Below, in pieces: positions 45,772 to 54,408 of a DNA stretch of 59,980 bases. The notes beneath the pieces are model-generated. The model had not been told where the DNA came from, did no database searches, and was given only the letters and a program-made list of their open reading frames with translations. The position numbers and the translations under genes were made by a program. How positions within the stretch are numbered: the first letter of the stretch is position 1; the number at the start of each line of letters is the position of its first letter. The DNA comes from Candidatus Rothia avicola (GTDB taxonomy: Bacteria; Actinomycetota; Actinomycetes; Actinomycetales; Micrococcaceae): contig DXCN01000078.1 of NCBI GenBank assembly GCA_019115985.1, positions 1 through 59,980 on the forward strand, written 5' to 3'.

Positions 45772-46365
45772 GTGAACACCATCATCACAGCAGCCGCCCT
45801 CGACCTCGTCGCCATCCTGATTCTGTGCGGCATGTACGTGACCCGCCACCGCCGCCGCGACCTCGTGGTCTCTTACATCATCATCAACGTGGGCGTCTTC
45901 GCCGTCACCGTCGCCCTGGCTAACGCCGACGCCACCAGCGCGGGCATGGGCATGGGCCTCTTCGGCGTACTGTCCATCATCCGCCTACGCTCCACCGAGC
46001 TCGACCAGCGCGAAGTTGCCTACTACTTCGCAGCGCTCGCCCTGGGCCTGCTCATGGGTATCGGCCTCGAACCTATCGGCCTGGCTATCGGCCTCTCAGC
46101 CCTGCGACTGGCCATCATGTTCGTGGTGGACCACTCCAAGCTCATGACCACCCTGCGCAGCCAGACCATCATCGTCGACCGTGCCATCAGCGACGAAGAA
46201 GAACTCAAGGCCTACCTCTCAACCCAGCTGGGCTACAGCATTGAGAACGCTACCATCGCCGAGCTTGACCTGATCAACGACAAGACCATCGCCAACATCC
46301 GCTACACCGTGGGGGGCTCCAAGAAGACTCTGCCCGCCACCGGCTCCCTCACCAGCGTGTGCTAG
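45772..46365 (+). CDS. DUF4956 membrane protein
   Basis: A 197-residue protein starting with GTG. Three or four hydrophobic segments (about 5-22, 30-50, 60-75, 85-105) are followed by a cytosolic C-terminus of about 90 residues. Diagnostic sequence: GLFGVLSIIRLRSTELDQREVAYYFAALALGL (shown in part as SIIRLRSTELDQREVAYYF). DUF4956 proteins usually sit next to VTC polyphosphate polymerase-like proteins and CotH or DUF4353 proteins, as here. The function is unknown; a role in the same pathway is inferred from linkage. Confidence 0.85.
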   Translation: MNTIITAAALDLVAILILCGMYVTRHRRRDLVVSYIIINVGVFAVTVALANADATSAGMGMGLFGVLSIIRLRSTELDQREVAYYFAALALGLLMGIGLEPIGLAIGLSALRLAIMFVVDHSKLMTTLRSQTIIVDRAISDEEELKAYLSTQLGYSIENATIAELDLINDKTIANIRYTVGGSKKTLPATGSLTSVC

Positions 46366-46380
46366 GGGAGAGGCAGACTA

Positions 46381-47292
46381 TTGACAACAGCCCGAACAGA
46401 GCACGACAGAAAGACCACCATGACTGCTACAGCCTTCACCCAGAACACCGCCACCCTGGCCCCGGCCCACTGGCCCGGCATCAGCCTGGACGAACTGAAC
46501 GTCAAAGCAGCCATGCAGACCCGCGTCGACCGCAAGTACATCGTCGACGGCCTCTACGCCGCAGCGGTACTTTCCAACCTGCCCGCCGATGCGTCCGTCC
46601 TCGAAATCAACGGCGAACGCGATTTCGCCTACGACTCGGTCTACTTCGACACCGAAAACCTCGACTCCTACAAGCTCGCCGCCACCGGCCGCCGCAACCG
46701 CTACAAGATCCGCACCCGCTCCTACGTAGACACCGGCGCCACCTTCCTCGAAGTCAAAACCGAGGGCGCCCGGGCGGTCACCGTCAAGGAACGCATCCCC
46801 TACCCCGCCGCAGACCGGGCCTACCTCAACGCCGCAGGCCGCGACTACGTCGAAGAATCCCTACGCGGACTCATCGATGCCCCGGCCACCGCCTTTGAAC
46901 CCATCCTGACTACCGCCTACCGCCGCACCACCGTGCTGCTCCCGGCGTCCGAACACAACCCGGTCGACTCTCGCATGACCATCGACACCCACCTGACCTG
47001 GACCCCCATGAGCGAACGAGCCTTAGGGCCCCACTCCCAGTACGAGGTCGGCATCGGCTACACCGCAGCCGGCATGGTCATCATCGAAACCAAGTCGGGC
47101 TCCGCCCCCTCGGTAGCAGACAAGCACCTGTGGCGGGCCGGCATCCGCCCCTCGAAGATTTCAAAGTTCGCCACCGGCATGGCAGCGCTCAACCCCGATT
47201 TGCCCTCCAACAAGTGGAACCGAACCATCGCCCGCAACATGTACCTGCAGCCGGTCGAAGCCGAAGCCCGCTTCTCGGCCCTGGCCAACTAG
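46381..47292 (+). CDS. VTC-domain protein (polyphosphate polymerase-like)
   Basis: A 303-residue (or 290-residue) protein with the VTC domain, related to the yeast vacuolar polyphosphate polymerase. Basic tunnel residues are in MQTRVDRKYIV, VYFDTENLDSYKLA, RRNRYKIRTRSYVDTG, FLEVKTEG and VKERIPYP. It could synthesise polyphosphate from ATP at the membrane, but bacterial activity is inferred. TTG at 46381 is favoured because GGGGAGAGG lies 8 nt upstream; ATG at 46420 has only a weak site. It is the middle gene of the cassette, 15 nt after DUF4956. Confidence 0.85.
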   Translation: MTTARTEHDRKTTMTATAFTQNTATLAPAHWPGISLDELNVKAAMQTRVDRKYIVDGLYAAAVLSNLPADASVLEINGERDFAYDSVYFDTENLDSYKLAATGRRNRYKIRTRSYVDTGATFLEVKTEGARAVTVKERIPYPAADRAYLNAAGRDYVEESLRGLIDAPATAFEPILTTAYRRTTVLLPASEHNPVDSRMTIDTHLTWTPMSERALGPHSQYEVGIGYTAAGMVIIETKSGSAPSVADKHLWRAGIRPSKISKFATGMAALNPDLPSNKWNRTIARNMYLQPVEAEARFSALAN

Positions 47293-47340
47293 CCCCACAA
47301 ACTTTCCACAAACCAAGACCAGAAAACAAAGGAAAAACCC

Positions 47341-48840
47341 ATGGAGATGCCCGCAACCCTCACCAAAGCCCTGACCTCCGTAGCCCTGGTCGGCACCCTG
47401 GCCCTGGCAGGCTGCTCCGCAGGAACCACCGCAAGCTCCAGCACTTCAACCACCACCACCACCTCATCAAGCTCAGCTGCGGCAACCGCTGTAGCGACCG
47501 CGTCCGGAACCACCGTAGCCTCCGTGATTAGCTACGACACCCACTATGACGCAGACGACCTCACCTGGGATGCCTCAACCGAAGTCACCATCGACCTCTC
47601 CAACCCCACCGCCACCGACGGCGTCACCGTTGAAAACGGCGTCATCACCATCACCGCCGCCGGTAACTACCGCCTCACCGGCACCCTGACCGACGGGCAG
47701 GTTGTTGTCGCCGCCGGTGACGAGGACGTCGTACGCCTGATCCTCGATAACGCCTCCATCACCAACAGCGACGGGGCCGCCATCGACGCCGAAAGCGCCA
47801 ACGAAACCATCATCTACACTGAAGCTGGTACCACTAACACCGTCACCGACGGCTTCACCTACGCAGCTACCGGCGAAGAAGACCCCGATGCCGCCCTCTA
47901 CGCCCGCACCGACCTAACCCTAGCCGGTGAAGGTACCCTGACCGTCACCGGTAACTACGGTGACGGCATCGCCAGCGGCGACGGCCTCACTATCGCAGGC
48001 GGCATCATCAAGGTCACCGCCGCAGATGACGGCATCAAGGGTAAGGACTACGTCGATATTCTCGGCGGCATCATCGAGGTCACCGCCACCAGCGACGGTA
48101 TCAAGGCAACCAACGACACCGACGCCGAACGCGGCTGGGTACGCCTGCTGGATGGCACCGTCACCATCAGTGCAGGTGACGACGGCTTCAAGTCAGAACG
48201 CGAACTTGAAATCGCCGGTGGCACCCTGACCATCAAAGAATCGGTCGAAGCAATCGAGGGCCAGTACCTGACCATCAGTGGCGGCGTCACTAACGCCACT
48301 AGCTCCGATGACGGTATCAACGCCACGATCCCCTCCACCACTGCGACCACTACCTTCGGCGGTATGAACCAGGTGGTTGACGCATTCATCTCCATCACCG
48401 GCGGCGAGCTTACCCTGAATGTTGAGGGCGACGGGTTAGACTCCAACGGCACCGCTGAAATTTTTGGCGGCACCGTCATCGTCAACGGCCCCTCCACCGG
48501 CGGCAATGCTGCAACCGACGCCACAGGTGGCCTGACCATCACCGGCGGCACCCTAATCCAGGGCGACCGCGGCGACATGTTCGAGGGCATGGAAGGCGCC
48601 TACGCCCAGTTCTCTGCCAGCGTCTCATCGGGTGACACCGTAACCGTTACTAACTCCAGCGGTGAGGTTGTAGCTGAATACACCTCAACCAAGACCATCT
48701 CCCAGGTAGTTGTCGCCGGTAGCTCCGTCACCGAGGGTGAAACCTACACCATTAGCGTCAACGGCTCAGAGGCCGGTACCGCTACCGCAACCTCCGGTGC
48801 TGCCGCAGGTGGTATGGGTGGCTTCGGCCGCCGCCCCTAA
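47341..48840 (+). CDS. DUF4353 carbohydrate-binding lipoprotein
   Basis: A 499-residue lipoprotein. The signal ends in LVGTLALAGC (lipobox LALAGC, residues 19-24 approximately), and a Ser/Thr linker follows. The rest is repetitive parallel beta-helix-like sequence with recurring GG-x(3-5)-T-x-T and DDGI/DDG steps (ADDGIKGKD, SDDGINATI, GDDGFKSE). It belongs to the DUF4353 (carbohydrate-binding domain-containing) group that often accompanies CotH proteins. It ends GGMGGFGRRP. It is probably at the cell surface; the ligand is unknown. It is the third gene of the cassette, 48 nt after the VTC gene. Confidence 0.85.
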   Translation: MEMPATLTKALTSVALVGTLALAGCSAGTTASSSTSTTTTTSSSSAAATAVATASGTTVASVISYDTHYDADDLTWDASTEVTIDLSNPTATDGVTVENGVITITAAGNYRLTGTLTDGQVVVAAGDEDVVRLILDNASITNSDGAAIDAESANETIIYTEAGTTNTVTDGFTYAATGEEDPDAALYARTDLTLAGEGTLTVTGNYGDGIASGDGLTIAGGIIKVTAADDGIKGKDYVDILGGIIEVTATSDGIKATNDTDAERGWVRLLDGTVTISAGDDGFKSERELEIAGGTLTIKESVEAIEGQYLTISGGVTNATSSDDGINATIPSTTATTTFGGMNQVVDAFISITGGELTLNVEGDGLDSNGTAEIFGGTVIVNGPSTGGNAATDATGGLTITGGTLIQGDRGDMFEGMEGAYAQFSASVSSGDTVTVTNSSGEVVAEYTSTKTISQVVVAGSSVTEGETYTISVNGSEAGTATATSGAAAGGMGGFGRRP

Positions 48841-48853
48841 AGCCCCACAGACT

Positions 48854-48897
48854 CAGCCGGCGATAGTAACACTCGCAGCCTAGACCTTCGCCGGCTG
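48854..48897 (+). terminator. Hairpin after the cassette
   Basis: CAGCCGGCGA (48854-48863) pairs perfectly with TCGCCGGCTG (48888-48897) across a 24-nt loop. No T-run follows directly; it may precede the true terminator. Confidence 0.4.
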
Positions 48898-48904
48898 CCC
48901 TACC

Positions 48905-48950
48905 GCTCCGCGTTACCTCTTTCTGGTCGAGTGACGCGGAGCTTCTCTTT
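48905..48950 (+). terminator. Terminator of the DUF4956-VTC-DUF4353 cassette
   Basis: GCTCCGCGT (48905-48913) pairs with ACGCGGAGC (48934-48942), followed by TTCTCTTT. The remaining 48951-49157 contains no feature that I recognise. Confidence 0.6.
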
Positions 48951-49157
48951 GCCAGAGAGGAGCTATATGACATAAAACGACCGTTCTCTATATTTTTGTA
49001 GTTTTTAGCAGTTTCTTACATCTCATGTGGCGAACAGGCAAGCAAAGACGCGCAAAAACATGTACCCTTAGATACAGACAAAAACTGAAAGTTTTTCTGG
49101 CACACCCCTGCGCGCACGCGGGTGGCCAGATACGAGCGATAAAGAGGGGGTCTCGCC

Positions 49158-49364
49158 ATGGGGCGCGGCCGTCAGAAGGCTAAAGCAACTCGGCAGGCAC
49201 GGGAGATGAAGTACTTCAGCCCCGACACCGACTACACTGCACTTGAGCGGGAGCTCAGCAAGAATGCTGGCTCTCAGTCTAAGTCGTCTGGTTATCAGTA
49301 CGATGATGAGGGCGACTACTCGGAATACGCAGATAAGTATGCCGACGATTATCAGGAGAAGTAA
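49158..49364 (+). CDS. DUF3073 protein
   Basis: A 68-residue actinobacterial protein: GRGRQKAKATRQAREMKYFS at the start, then DYTALERELS and a strongly acidic Tyr-rich tail. This matches DUF3073. The function is unknown. The basic N-terminus and acidic C-terminus suggest nucleic acid or protein binding. It lies next to purM and purF, a conserved arrangement in this phylum. Confidence 0.88.
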   Translation: MGRGRQKAKATRQAREMKYFSPDTDYTALERELSKNAGSQSKSSGYQYDDEGDYSEYADKYADDYQEK

Positions 49365-49404
49365 CTCGCGTAGCACCACGCGGGTTCTTCCCGTCTCTTT
49401 TTCT

Positions 49405-49437
49405 AGCCCGCCACCGCCCGCCGGTGGCGGGCTTTTG
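49405..49437 (+). terminator. Terminator after DUF3073
   Basis: AGCCCGCCACC (49405-49415) pairs with GGTGGCGGGCT (49423-49433), then TTTG. Good stem and short loop. Confidence 0.8.
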
Positions 49438-49442
49438 CATGG

Positions 49443-49625
49443 GTGGGACGCGGACGTCCGCGCTCGGCCTTCGCTAACAACCAGTTCGGCCTGAACGCCG
49501 TTGACCTGCCCAGCATCACCTACGCAGACCCCAACCACCGCTGGGGCCTAGCCCCCTTCCACTACACCCCTGATGTGTACCGGCACGTTATCGATCAGTT
49601 CCGCGCTGAAGGCTATCGGGTTTAA
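49443..49625 (+). pseudogene. Gene remnant or small hypothetical protein
   Basis: An open frame whose last 50 residues (ANNQFGLNAVDLPSITYADP, then NHRWGLAPFHYTPDVYRH) look like the C-terminus of a real protein. The first ten residues are GC-rich filler. There is no ribosome site, and it starts right after a terminator. I do not recognise the parent family. A C-terminal fragment left by a deletion is the best reading. Confidence 0.4.
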
Positions 49626-49679
49626 CCTAAACGTTAGAGAAAAACGAAACCTGCACCCCCGGTCTTTCTCCACATGAAA

Positions 49680-49736
49680 GTGGCGCTGATCGCCATATGT
49701 AATGCTCTGAGCGCTACATATGGCAACCAGCGCCAC
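49680..49736. repeat. 22-bp inverted repeat between the remnant and purM
   Basis: GTGGCGCTGATCGCCATATG plus TA (49680-49701) is the near-complement of 49715-49736, with three mismatches and a 13-nt loop. No T-run follows. It could be a terminator for purM on the minus strand, an attachment-type site or an element left by a past insertion. Confidence 0.6.
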
Positions 49737-49802
49737 AGTCAGAAGGGGAGCTCCTTAGACCCGGCTACGAGCCCCCAGAAGATACTATGACGTAAGCCCT
49801 AC

Positions 49803-50945
49803 TTACTTGTAGGAGCCCAGCAGCACCGCCGCGCCGCCGTCCACACCCTTAGCGCCCTGCACGTAGTCGGGGTTGCTCTTGTGCTCGCCAGAATCCTTCT
49901 GCACGGTACCCAGCACCCACGAGGGCAGGCCGCGCTTATTCAGGCGCTCAACAGCCGCATCGGCAACGGAGGGGTCAACCACAGCAATCATGCCCACACC
50001 CAGGTTCAGGGTGCGTTCCAGATCAGCCAGGGGAACAGAACCCAGCTCACCAATCAGCTTGAAGATAGCGGGAATCTCCCAGGTCGAACGCTCCACCACA
50101 CCCACAGCGCCCACCGGCAGCACGCGGGCCAGGTTAGCGGCCAGACCGCCACCGGTTACATGCGAGAAGCCTCGCACCCCCGAACCGGTCTGGCCGTCCT
50201 CACCGTTTACGGGGAAAGCCTCAATCAAATCCAGGCAGTCAGCGGTGTAAATGCGGGTGGGCTCCAGCAGCTCCTCACCCAGGGTACGGCCCAGCTCAGC
50301 CACCTCACGCTCGTACTCCCAGCCAGCAACCGAAAGCACCTTACGCACCAGGGAGTAGCCGTTGGAGTGAATACCGCTCGATGCCATAGCAATCAGCACA
50401 TCGCCCTCACGCACACGGTCGGGCCCCAGTAGCTCGTCAGCTTCAACGATGCCGGTAGCAGCACCTGCCACGTCGTACTCGTCCTCAGCCAGCAGCCCGG
50501 GGTGCTCAGCGGTTTCACCACCCACCAGGGCGGTACCAGCCAGGGAGCAGCCCTCAGCCACACCGCGCACAATATCGGCAATGCGCTCGGGCACCACCTT
50601 GCCGGTGGCAATGTAGTCGGTCATAAAGAGGGGGCGGGCGCCGGTTACAACGATATCGTCGACAACCATACCCACCAGGTCATGGCCAATGGTGTGGTGG
50701 ATATCGAGCTTCTGGGCAATTGCCACCTTGGTGCCCACACCATCGGTGGAGGTCGCCAGGTAGGGCTTGCGGTAATCCTTGAGCGCAGACAGGTCAAAGA
50801 GGCCAGCAAAGCCACCCACGCCGCCAACCACACCGGCCCCGTGAGTTGCCTTGACGGCGTCCTTCATCAGCTCAACAGCGCGGTCGCCCGCCTCAACATC
50901 TACACCAGCCGAAGCGTAGGTAACTGCGTTCTGGTTCTCGCTCAT
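49803..50945 (-). CDS. purM: Phosphoribosylformylglycinamidine cyclo-ligase
   Basis: A 380-residue AIR synthetase of purine synthesis, which cyclises FGAM with ATP to give AIR. Family blocks are YASAGVDVEAGDRAVELMK, STDGVGTKVAIAQKL, DHTIGHDLVGMVVDDIVV-like DLVGMVVDDIVVTGA, GGETAEHPG and SSGIHSNGYSLVRKV, and the C-terminal GVGMIAVVD. The length is slightly above the usual 345-360. It starts with ATG directly after the purF stop (TAAATG), so it is the second gene of the operon. Confidence 0.95.
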   Translation of the reverse strand: MSENQNAVTYASAGVDVEAGDRAVELMKDAVKATHGAGVVGGVGGFAGLFDLSALKDYRKPYLATSTDGVGTKVAIAQKLDIHHTIGHDLVGMVVDDIVVTGARPLFMTDYIATGKVVPERIADIVRGVAEGCSLAGTALVGGETAEHPGLLAEDEYDVAGAATGIVEADELLGPDRVREGDVLIAMASSGIHSNGYSLVRKVLSVAGWEYEREVAELGRTLGEELLEPTRIYTADCLDLIEAFPVNGEDGQTGSGVRGFSHVTGGGLAANLARVLPVGAVGVVERSTWEIPAIFKLIGELGSVPLADLERTLNLGVGMIAVVDPSVADAAVERLNKRGLPSWVLGTVQKDSGEHKSNPDYVQGAKGVDGGAAVLLGSYK

Positions 50946-52673
50946 TTAGCGGGCCTCTCGGTCAGTGCCGGTAGAATCGGCAGGAATCGTATCTTGGGGA
51001 AGGACTAAGTCTTCAAGGTCTGAATCGGGGCCAGGCTCACAAGAGCCGGTGCCTGATGAGGCCGCCGGGACACCATCAAACTTGTGTTCCAGCGCCTCAG
51101 TACCGGGGCGGGTTTCGATAGACACCGCCTTGGCCCTAGAAGGCTTATGGGCAACAGGACGCTCCACCGTTACCTCAGCTGCGGTACCGGCCAGCGGGCC
51201 CCCCTTGGAACCATCAAAGATGGACTTGCCACGGCGGTCTTCGCTGGGCAGCTCGATGGGGTACTTGCCGGTAAAGCAGGCGGTACACAGACGCTCGCGC
51301 GGCTGCTCGGTAGCGGCAATCATACCCTCTTCTGAGATGAAGCCCAGGGAATCTGCGCCCAGCGACTTACCAATCTCTTCAATGGTCAGGCCGTTAGCAA
51401 TCAGTTCGGAGCGCGAGGCAAAGTCAATGCCGTAGAAGCAGGGCCACTTGACCGGCGGGGACGAAATCCGCACGTGGACCTCTTTCGCACCTGCCTCTCG
51501 CAGCATCCGCACCAGGGCACGCTGGGTGTTGCCGCGAACGATAGAATCATCAATCACGACCAGGCGCTTACCCTCCACTACGGAGCGCAGGGGGTTGAGC
51601 TTGAGCCTAATGCCCAGCTGGCGGATGGTCTGTGAAGGCTGAATAAAGGTACGGCCCACATAGGCGTTCTTCACCAGGCCGTTACCGAAGGGAATGCCCG
51701 ACTCCTCGGCGTAACCAATCGCCGCCGGGGTACCGGACTCGGGAGTGGGCATAACCAGGTCAGCCTCTACATGGTGCTCACGAGCCAGCTGACGCCCCAT
51801 CTCAACACGGGACTCGTAGACACTGCGGCCCGAAATCGTGGTATCGGGGCGAGCCAGGTAGACGTACTCAAAGACGCAACCGGCAGGCCTGGCTTTAGCG
51901 AAGCGCTGGGACCGCAGGCCGTCCTCGTCGATAGTGATGAACTCACCGGGCTCAACCTCCCGCACGAAGGAGGCACCGACGATGTCGAGAGCGGCGGTTT
52001 CTGAGGCGATCACCCAGCCGCGGTCAAGACGGCCCAAGACCAGCGGACGCACGCCCTGGGGGTCGCGCGCAGCGTAGAGGGTGTGCTCGTCCATGAAGAC
52101 CAGGCAGAAAGCACCTGAGAGGGTGGGGAGCAGATCGAGGGCAGCCTCTTCGAGGCTGTCAAAGTCGTGGTCCTTGAGCAGGGCAGTGACCAGGGCGGTG
52201 TCGGTGGTGTTGCCCTGGGCAAGCTCACCGCGCTCGGGGCGCTTACCGCCGTTCTTAGCCAGCAGGCGGTCGTAGAGGTCAGCCGAGTTAACCAGGTTGC
52301 CGTTATGGGCTAGGGCGAGCGTGCCGTGGGGGGTGTCGCCCAGGGTCGGCTGCGCGTTCTGCCAAATATTGCCACCGGTGGTGGAGTAGCGGCAGTGACC
52401 CACTGCCATATGGCCGCTCATTGAGTTGAGGGTGGCCTCATCAAACACCTGGGATACCAGGCCAATATCTTTGTAGACATTCAGATGTTTGCCGTCGCTG
52501 GTGGCGATACCGGCTGACTCCTGGCCACGGTGCTGCAGAGCATAGAGGCCGTAGTAGGTGAGCTTAGCGATATCTTCGCCGGGGGCCCATACACCAAAGA
52601 CGCCGCATTCGTCTTTAGGGCCGTGATCAACGAGGTCAAGGTCGAAGGATAGTTTTCCATCAGGACGAGCCAA
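50946..52673 (-). CDS. purF: Amidophosphoribosyltransferase
   Basis: A 575-residue enzyme of the first committed purine step, forming phosphoribosylamine from PRPP and glutamine. After a 22-residue propeptide, the glutaminase nucleophile is Cys23 in KDECGVFGVWAPGE. The PRPP loop is VIDDSIVRGNTQRALV, and the zinc or Fe-S cysteines are in RLCTACFTGKYPIELP. About 75 residues at the C-terminus are a low-complexity tail (SSGTGSCEPGPDSDLEDLV) absent from typical PurF. The start is TTG at 52673, preceded by GACGGAAA. Confidence 0.94.
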   Translation of the reverse strand: MARPDGKLSFDLDLVDHGPKDECGVFGVWAPGEDIAKLTYYGLYALQHRGQESAGIATSDGKHLNVYKDIGLVSQVFDEATLNSMSGHMAVGHCRYSTTGGNIWQNAQPTLGDTPHGTLALAHNGNLVNSADLYDRLLAKNGGKRPERGELAQGNTTDTALVTALLKDHDFDSLEEAALDLLPTLSGAFCLVFMDEHTLYAARDPQGVRPLVLGRLDRGWVIASETAALDIVGASFVREVEPGEFITIDEDGLRSQRFAKARPAGCVFEYVYLARPDTTISGRSVYESRVEMGRQLAREHHVEADLVMPTPESGTPAAIGYAEESGIPFGNGLVKNAYVGRTFIQPSQTIRQLGIRLKLNPLRSVVEGKRLVVIDDSIVRGNTQRALVRMLREAGAKEVHVRISSPPVKWPCFYGIDFASRSELIANGLTIEEIGKSLGADSLGFISEEGMIAATEQPRERLCTACFTGKYPIELPSEDRRGKSIFDGSKGGPLAGTAAEVTVERPVAHKPSRAKAVSIETRPGTEALEHKFDGVPAASSGTGSCEPGPDSDLEDLVLPQDTIPADSTGTDREAR

Positions 52674-52787
52674 GGTGGTTTTCCGTCTCTTGTTGTGGGG
52701 TGGTTATCTCGCCGTGCAGCGTGGGGTAGCGCATGTGAGCGAGCGAACATATCAAGTGTACCTGCCCGATACGCTACTGATAAGTAA

Positions 52788-52824
52788 AGCCCACCGTGTG
52801 AACGTTTCTGCTCACGGGCGGGCT
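52788..52824 (-). terminator. Hairpin after the small membrane protein gene
   Basis: On the minus strand AGCCCGCCCGTGAGC pairs imperfectly with GTTCACACGGTGGGCT (plus-strand 52810-52824 with 52788-52803) and TTTACTT follows. It ends the gene at 52829-53200. Confidence 0.6.
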
Positions 52825-52828
52825 TGGC

Positions 52829-53200
52829 TTAGTTTCGCTGGCTTACAGCTCGGTAGGTGGTGGTGCGCTTGGCAGAGCGCCTATCGAGGAGCAGGGCCAC
52901 TACGATGGCAGCGGCGGTGCACAGAGCCCCGAAGATAACAGCCATCACGCCGTAGATTGCGCCGAAAGTATAGCTGGGGTTCTCCGGGCCGAAGGCGGTG
53001 ACAAGGAAAGCCACAATGAGGCCGATGAGCAGGCCGGTAATAGCAAAAGCCGGCAAAGAGGGGGCACGGCGCACCGTCAGGTTGGCACGGTCAGGCGCGG
53101 ACGCCGGGGCAAAATGCTGGCCGGGGGCTGCCTGCTTCTCAACCTCGGTGAGAGGAGCAGCAGGTTCGGTGGGGCGACGGAATCTCGACAGGATGCTCAT
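52829..53200 (-). CDS. Small membrane protein with two predicted helices
   Basis: About 123 residues from ATG at 53200 (MSILSRFRRP); the open frame starts at 53218. A proline-rich N-terminus is followed by hydrophobic segments at about 58-78 and 84-108, and the end is basic (RRSAKRTTTYRAV). No family is recognised. It lies between purF and the Abi gene in the same orientation. Confidence 0.65.
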   Translation of the reverse strand: MSILSRFRRPTEPAAPLTEVEKQAAPGQHFAPASAPDRANLTVRRAPSLPAFAITGLLIGLIVAFLVTAFGPENPSYTFGAIYGVMAVIFGALCTAAAIVVALLLDRRSAKRTTTYRAVSQRN

Positions 53201-53226
53201 AACTACTAACCTTACCAAGGCTAGGT

Positions 53227-54333
53227 TTATAAATCGTCTGTGGTCTGTGCTAACTCTAAAGCATGGAGAGACGTATACCTTTGACTTTGTGTATAGGCGC
53301 TTCCTCGACCGTGACGCTCGTGTTTGATGGGATGGCTAAGGGTTCGGTGCTCACCATGGGGAGGTTTTTCGTTGGGCGATGAAAGGATAAATACCTGATA
53401 ACGGCCGCCATCCCAGCCAGCAGCTCGAGCAGCCATGATAGCGTTGCCAAGTTTGCGTTCATTTCGGTTGTTGCTTGCCATGAGCTGCTCCGCGTGTTCT
53501 TCGGTCCACAGCACATCATCACGTTTAAATTTAATCCGGGCTATTTCAGGCTTAATCTCTTTTTCAGAGTAAAAGGCCATATAGTTGACGTCTTTGAAGG
53601 ACCTTCCTGCCTGACACACGTAAATATGGTGGTCGCAGTAAAGAGGCCAAGCATCTTTCCCCGCTACTACAACGGTGTCTTCTGAGCTTACGGGCTTTTC
53701 TGCGTAGATAGCATGCACTCTCGATACAGATCGCATCCAGTTCTCGAACTGTGGGTCAATGTACCCAGCCAATTTAAAGATTCTTGTAACTTCAAAGAGA
53801 ATGTCCGTATTAAGTAGAGAATCGTGGTGGGCAATCCTATTTCTAAATTTCCTTACAGCTTCCAACTCGACAGCGACAGACTTACGTTTCCCTTGATACG
53901 CATACGGAAATGCTTTATGCAGGCACTTTTTCCATAACTCATCGTATTTGCTTCCCAGTAGCCCGGACCAGAAGCCAAAAGAAAGAGATGCTGAAATCTG
54001 ATCCCGGTTATTTTGATGTACTTCAGGAAGCCGGTTCCGCCCTGTTGCTATCATTTCAGCAATGTGATGATTGATGAGTGGCTGTGAAAAAATCCACGGG
54101 ACGCTTGAGGGGCTCTGTTCGTGGTATTCCCTGAGGGCCTTATCTATGGAATTACGCACCCCTACTTCAAGGTAGGCAATCAGCTCAAAGCAGGTGCTCG
54201 CCATGCGATGGATCCAGGCGTAAAGTTCCAGCGCTTCTGGAGCTGAAGCTGTTTGTGCTCTGTAAGGCGAGAGACGTGGTTCGGAGAGAAGCTCCAAAAT
54301 TTTTGTAATGTCCATCTCATTTTTATCCGACAT
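53227..54333 (-). CDS. Abi-family protein with HEPN RNase motif
   Basis: A 368-residue protein. Residues about 15-195 resemble Abi_2/AbiD-type abortive infection proteins: AWIHRMASTCFELIAYLEVGVRNS (in part), FGFWSGLLG, and the HEPN catalytic motif R166-x2-H169-type RKFRNRIAHHDSLL (Arg164 to His169). HEPN domains are RNases that act on tRNA or phage RNA. The C-terminal 165 residues (from about 205) form an extra domain with Trp/Tyr-rich segments (AGKDAWPLYCDHHIYV) that I do not recognise. GC content is below the neighbours, suggesting transfer. No partner gene is adjacent. Confidence 0.75.
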   Translation of the reverse strand: MSDKNEMDITKILELLSEPRLSPYRAQTASAPEALELYAWIHRMASTCFELIAYLEVGVRNSIDKALREYHEQSPSSVPWIFSQPLINHHIAEMIATGRNRLPEVHQNNRDQISASLSFGFWSGLLGSKYDELWKKCLHKAFPYAYQGKRKSVAVELEAVRKFRNRIAHHDSLLNTDILFEVTRIFKLAGYIDPQFENWMRSVSRVHAIYAEKPVSSEDTVVVAGKDAWPLYCDHHIYVCQAGRSFKDVNYMAFYSEKEIKPEIARIKFKRDDVLWTEEHAEQLMASNNRNERKLGNAIMAARAAGWDGGRYQVFILSSPNEKPPHGEHRTLSHPIKHERHGRGSAYTQSQRYTSLHALELAQTTDDL

Positions 54334-54359
54334 GTGTTCATGCTAGCATGAGTGTGAAC

Positions 54360-54408
54360 GCCCCGGTGCGGCCTCTGCCTTGAGTAAGCTCCCGGGGCTT
54401 TTATTTTT
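54360..54408 (+). terminator. Hairpin with T-run, orientation unexplained
   Basis: GCCCCGG (54360-54366) pairs with CCGGGGC (54392-54398), followed by TTTTATTTTT. It looks like a plus-strand terminator, but both neighbours are on the minus strand, so its target is unclear. It may stop antisense transcripts. Confidence 0.4.
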
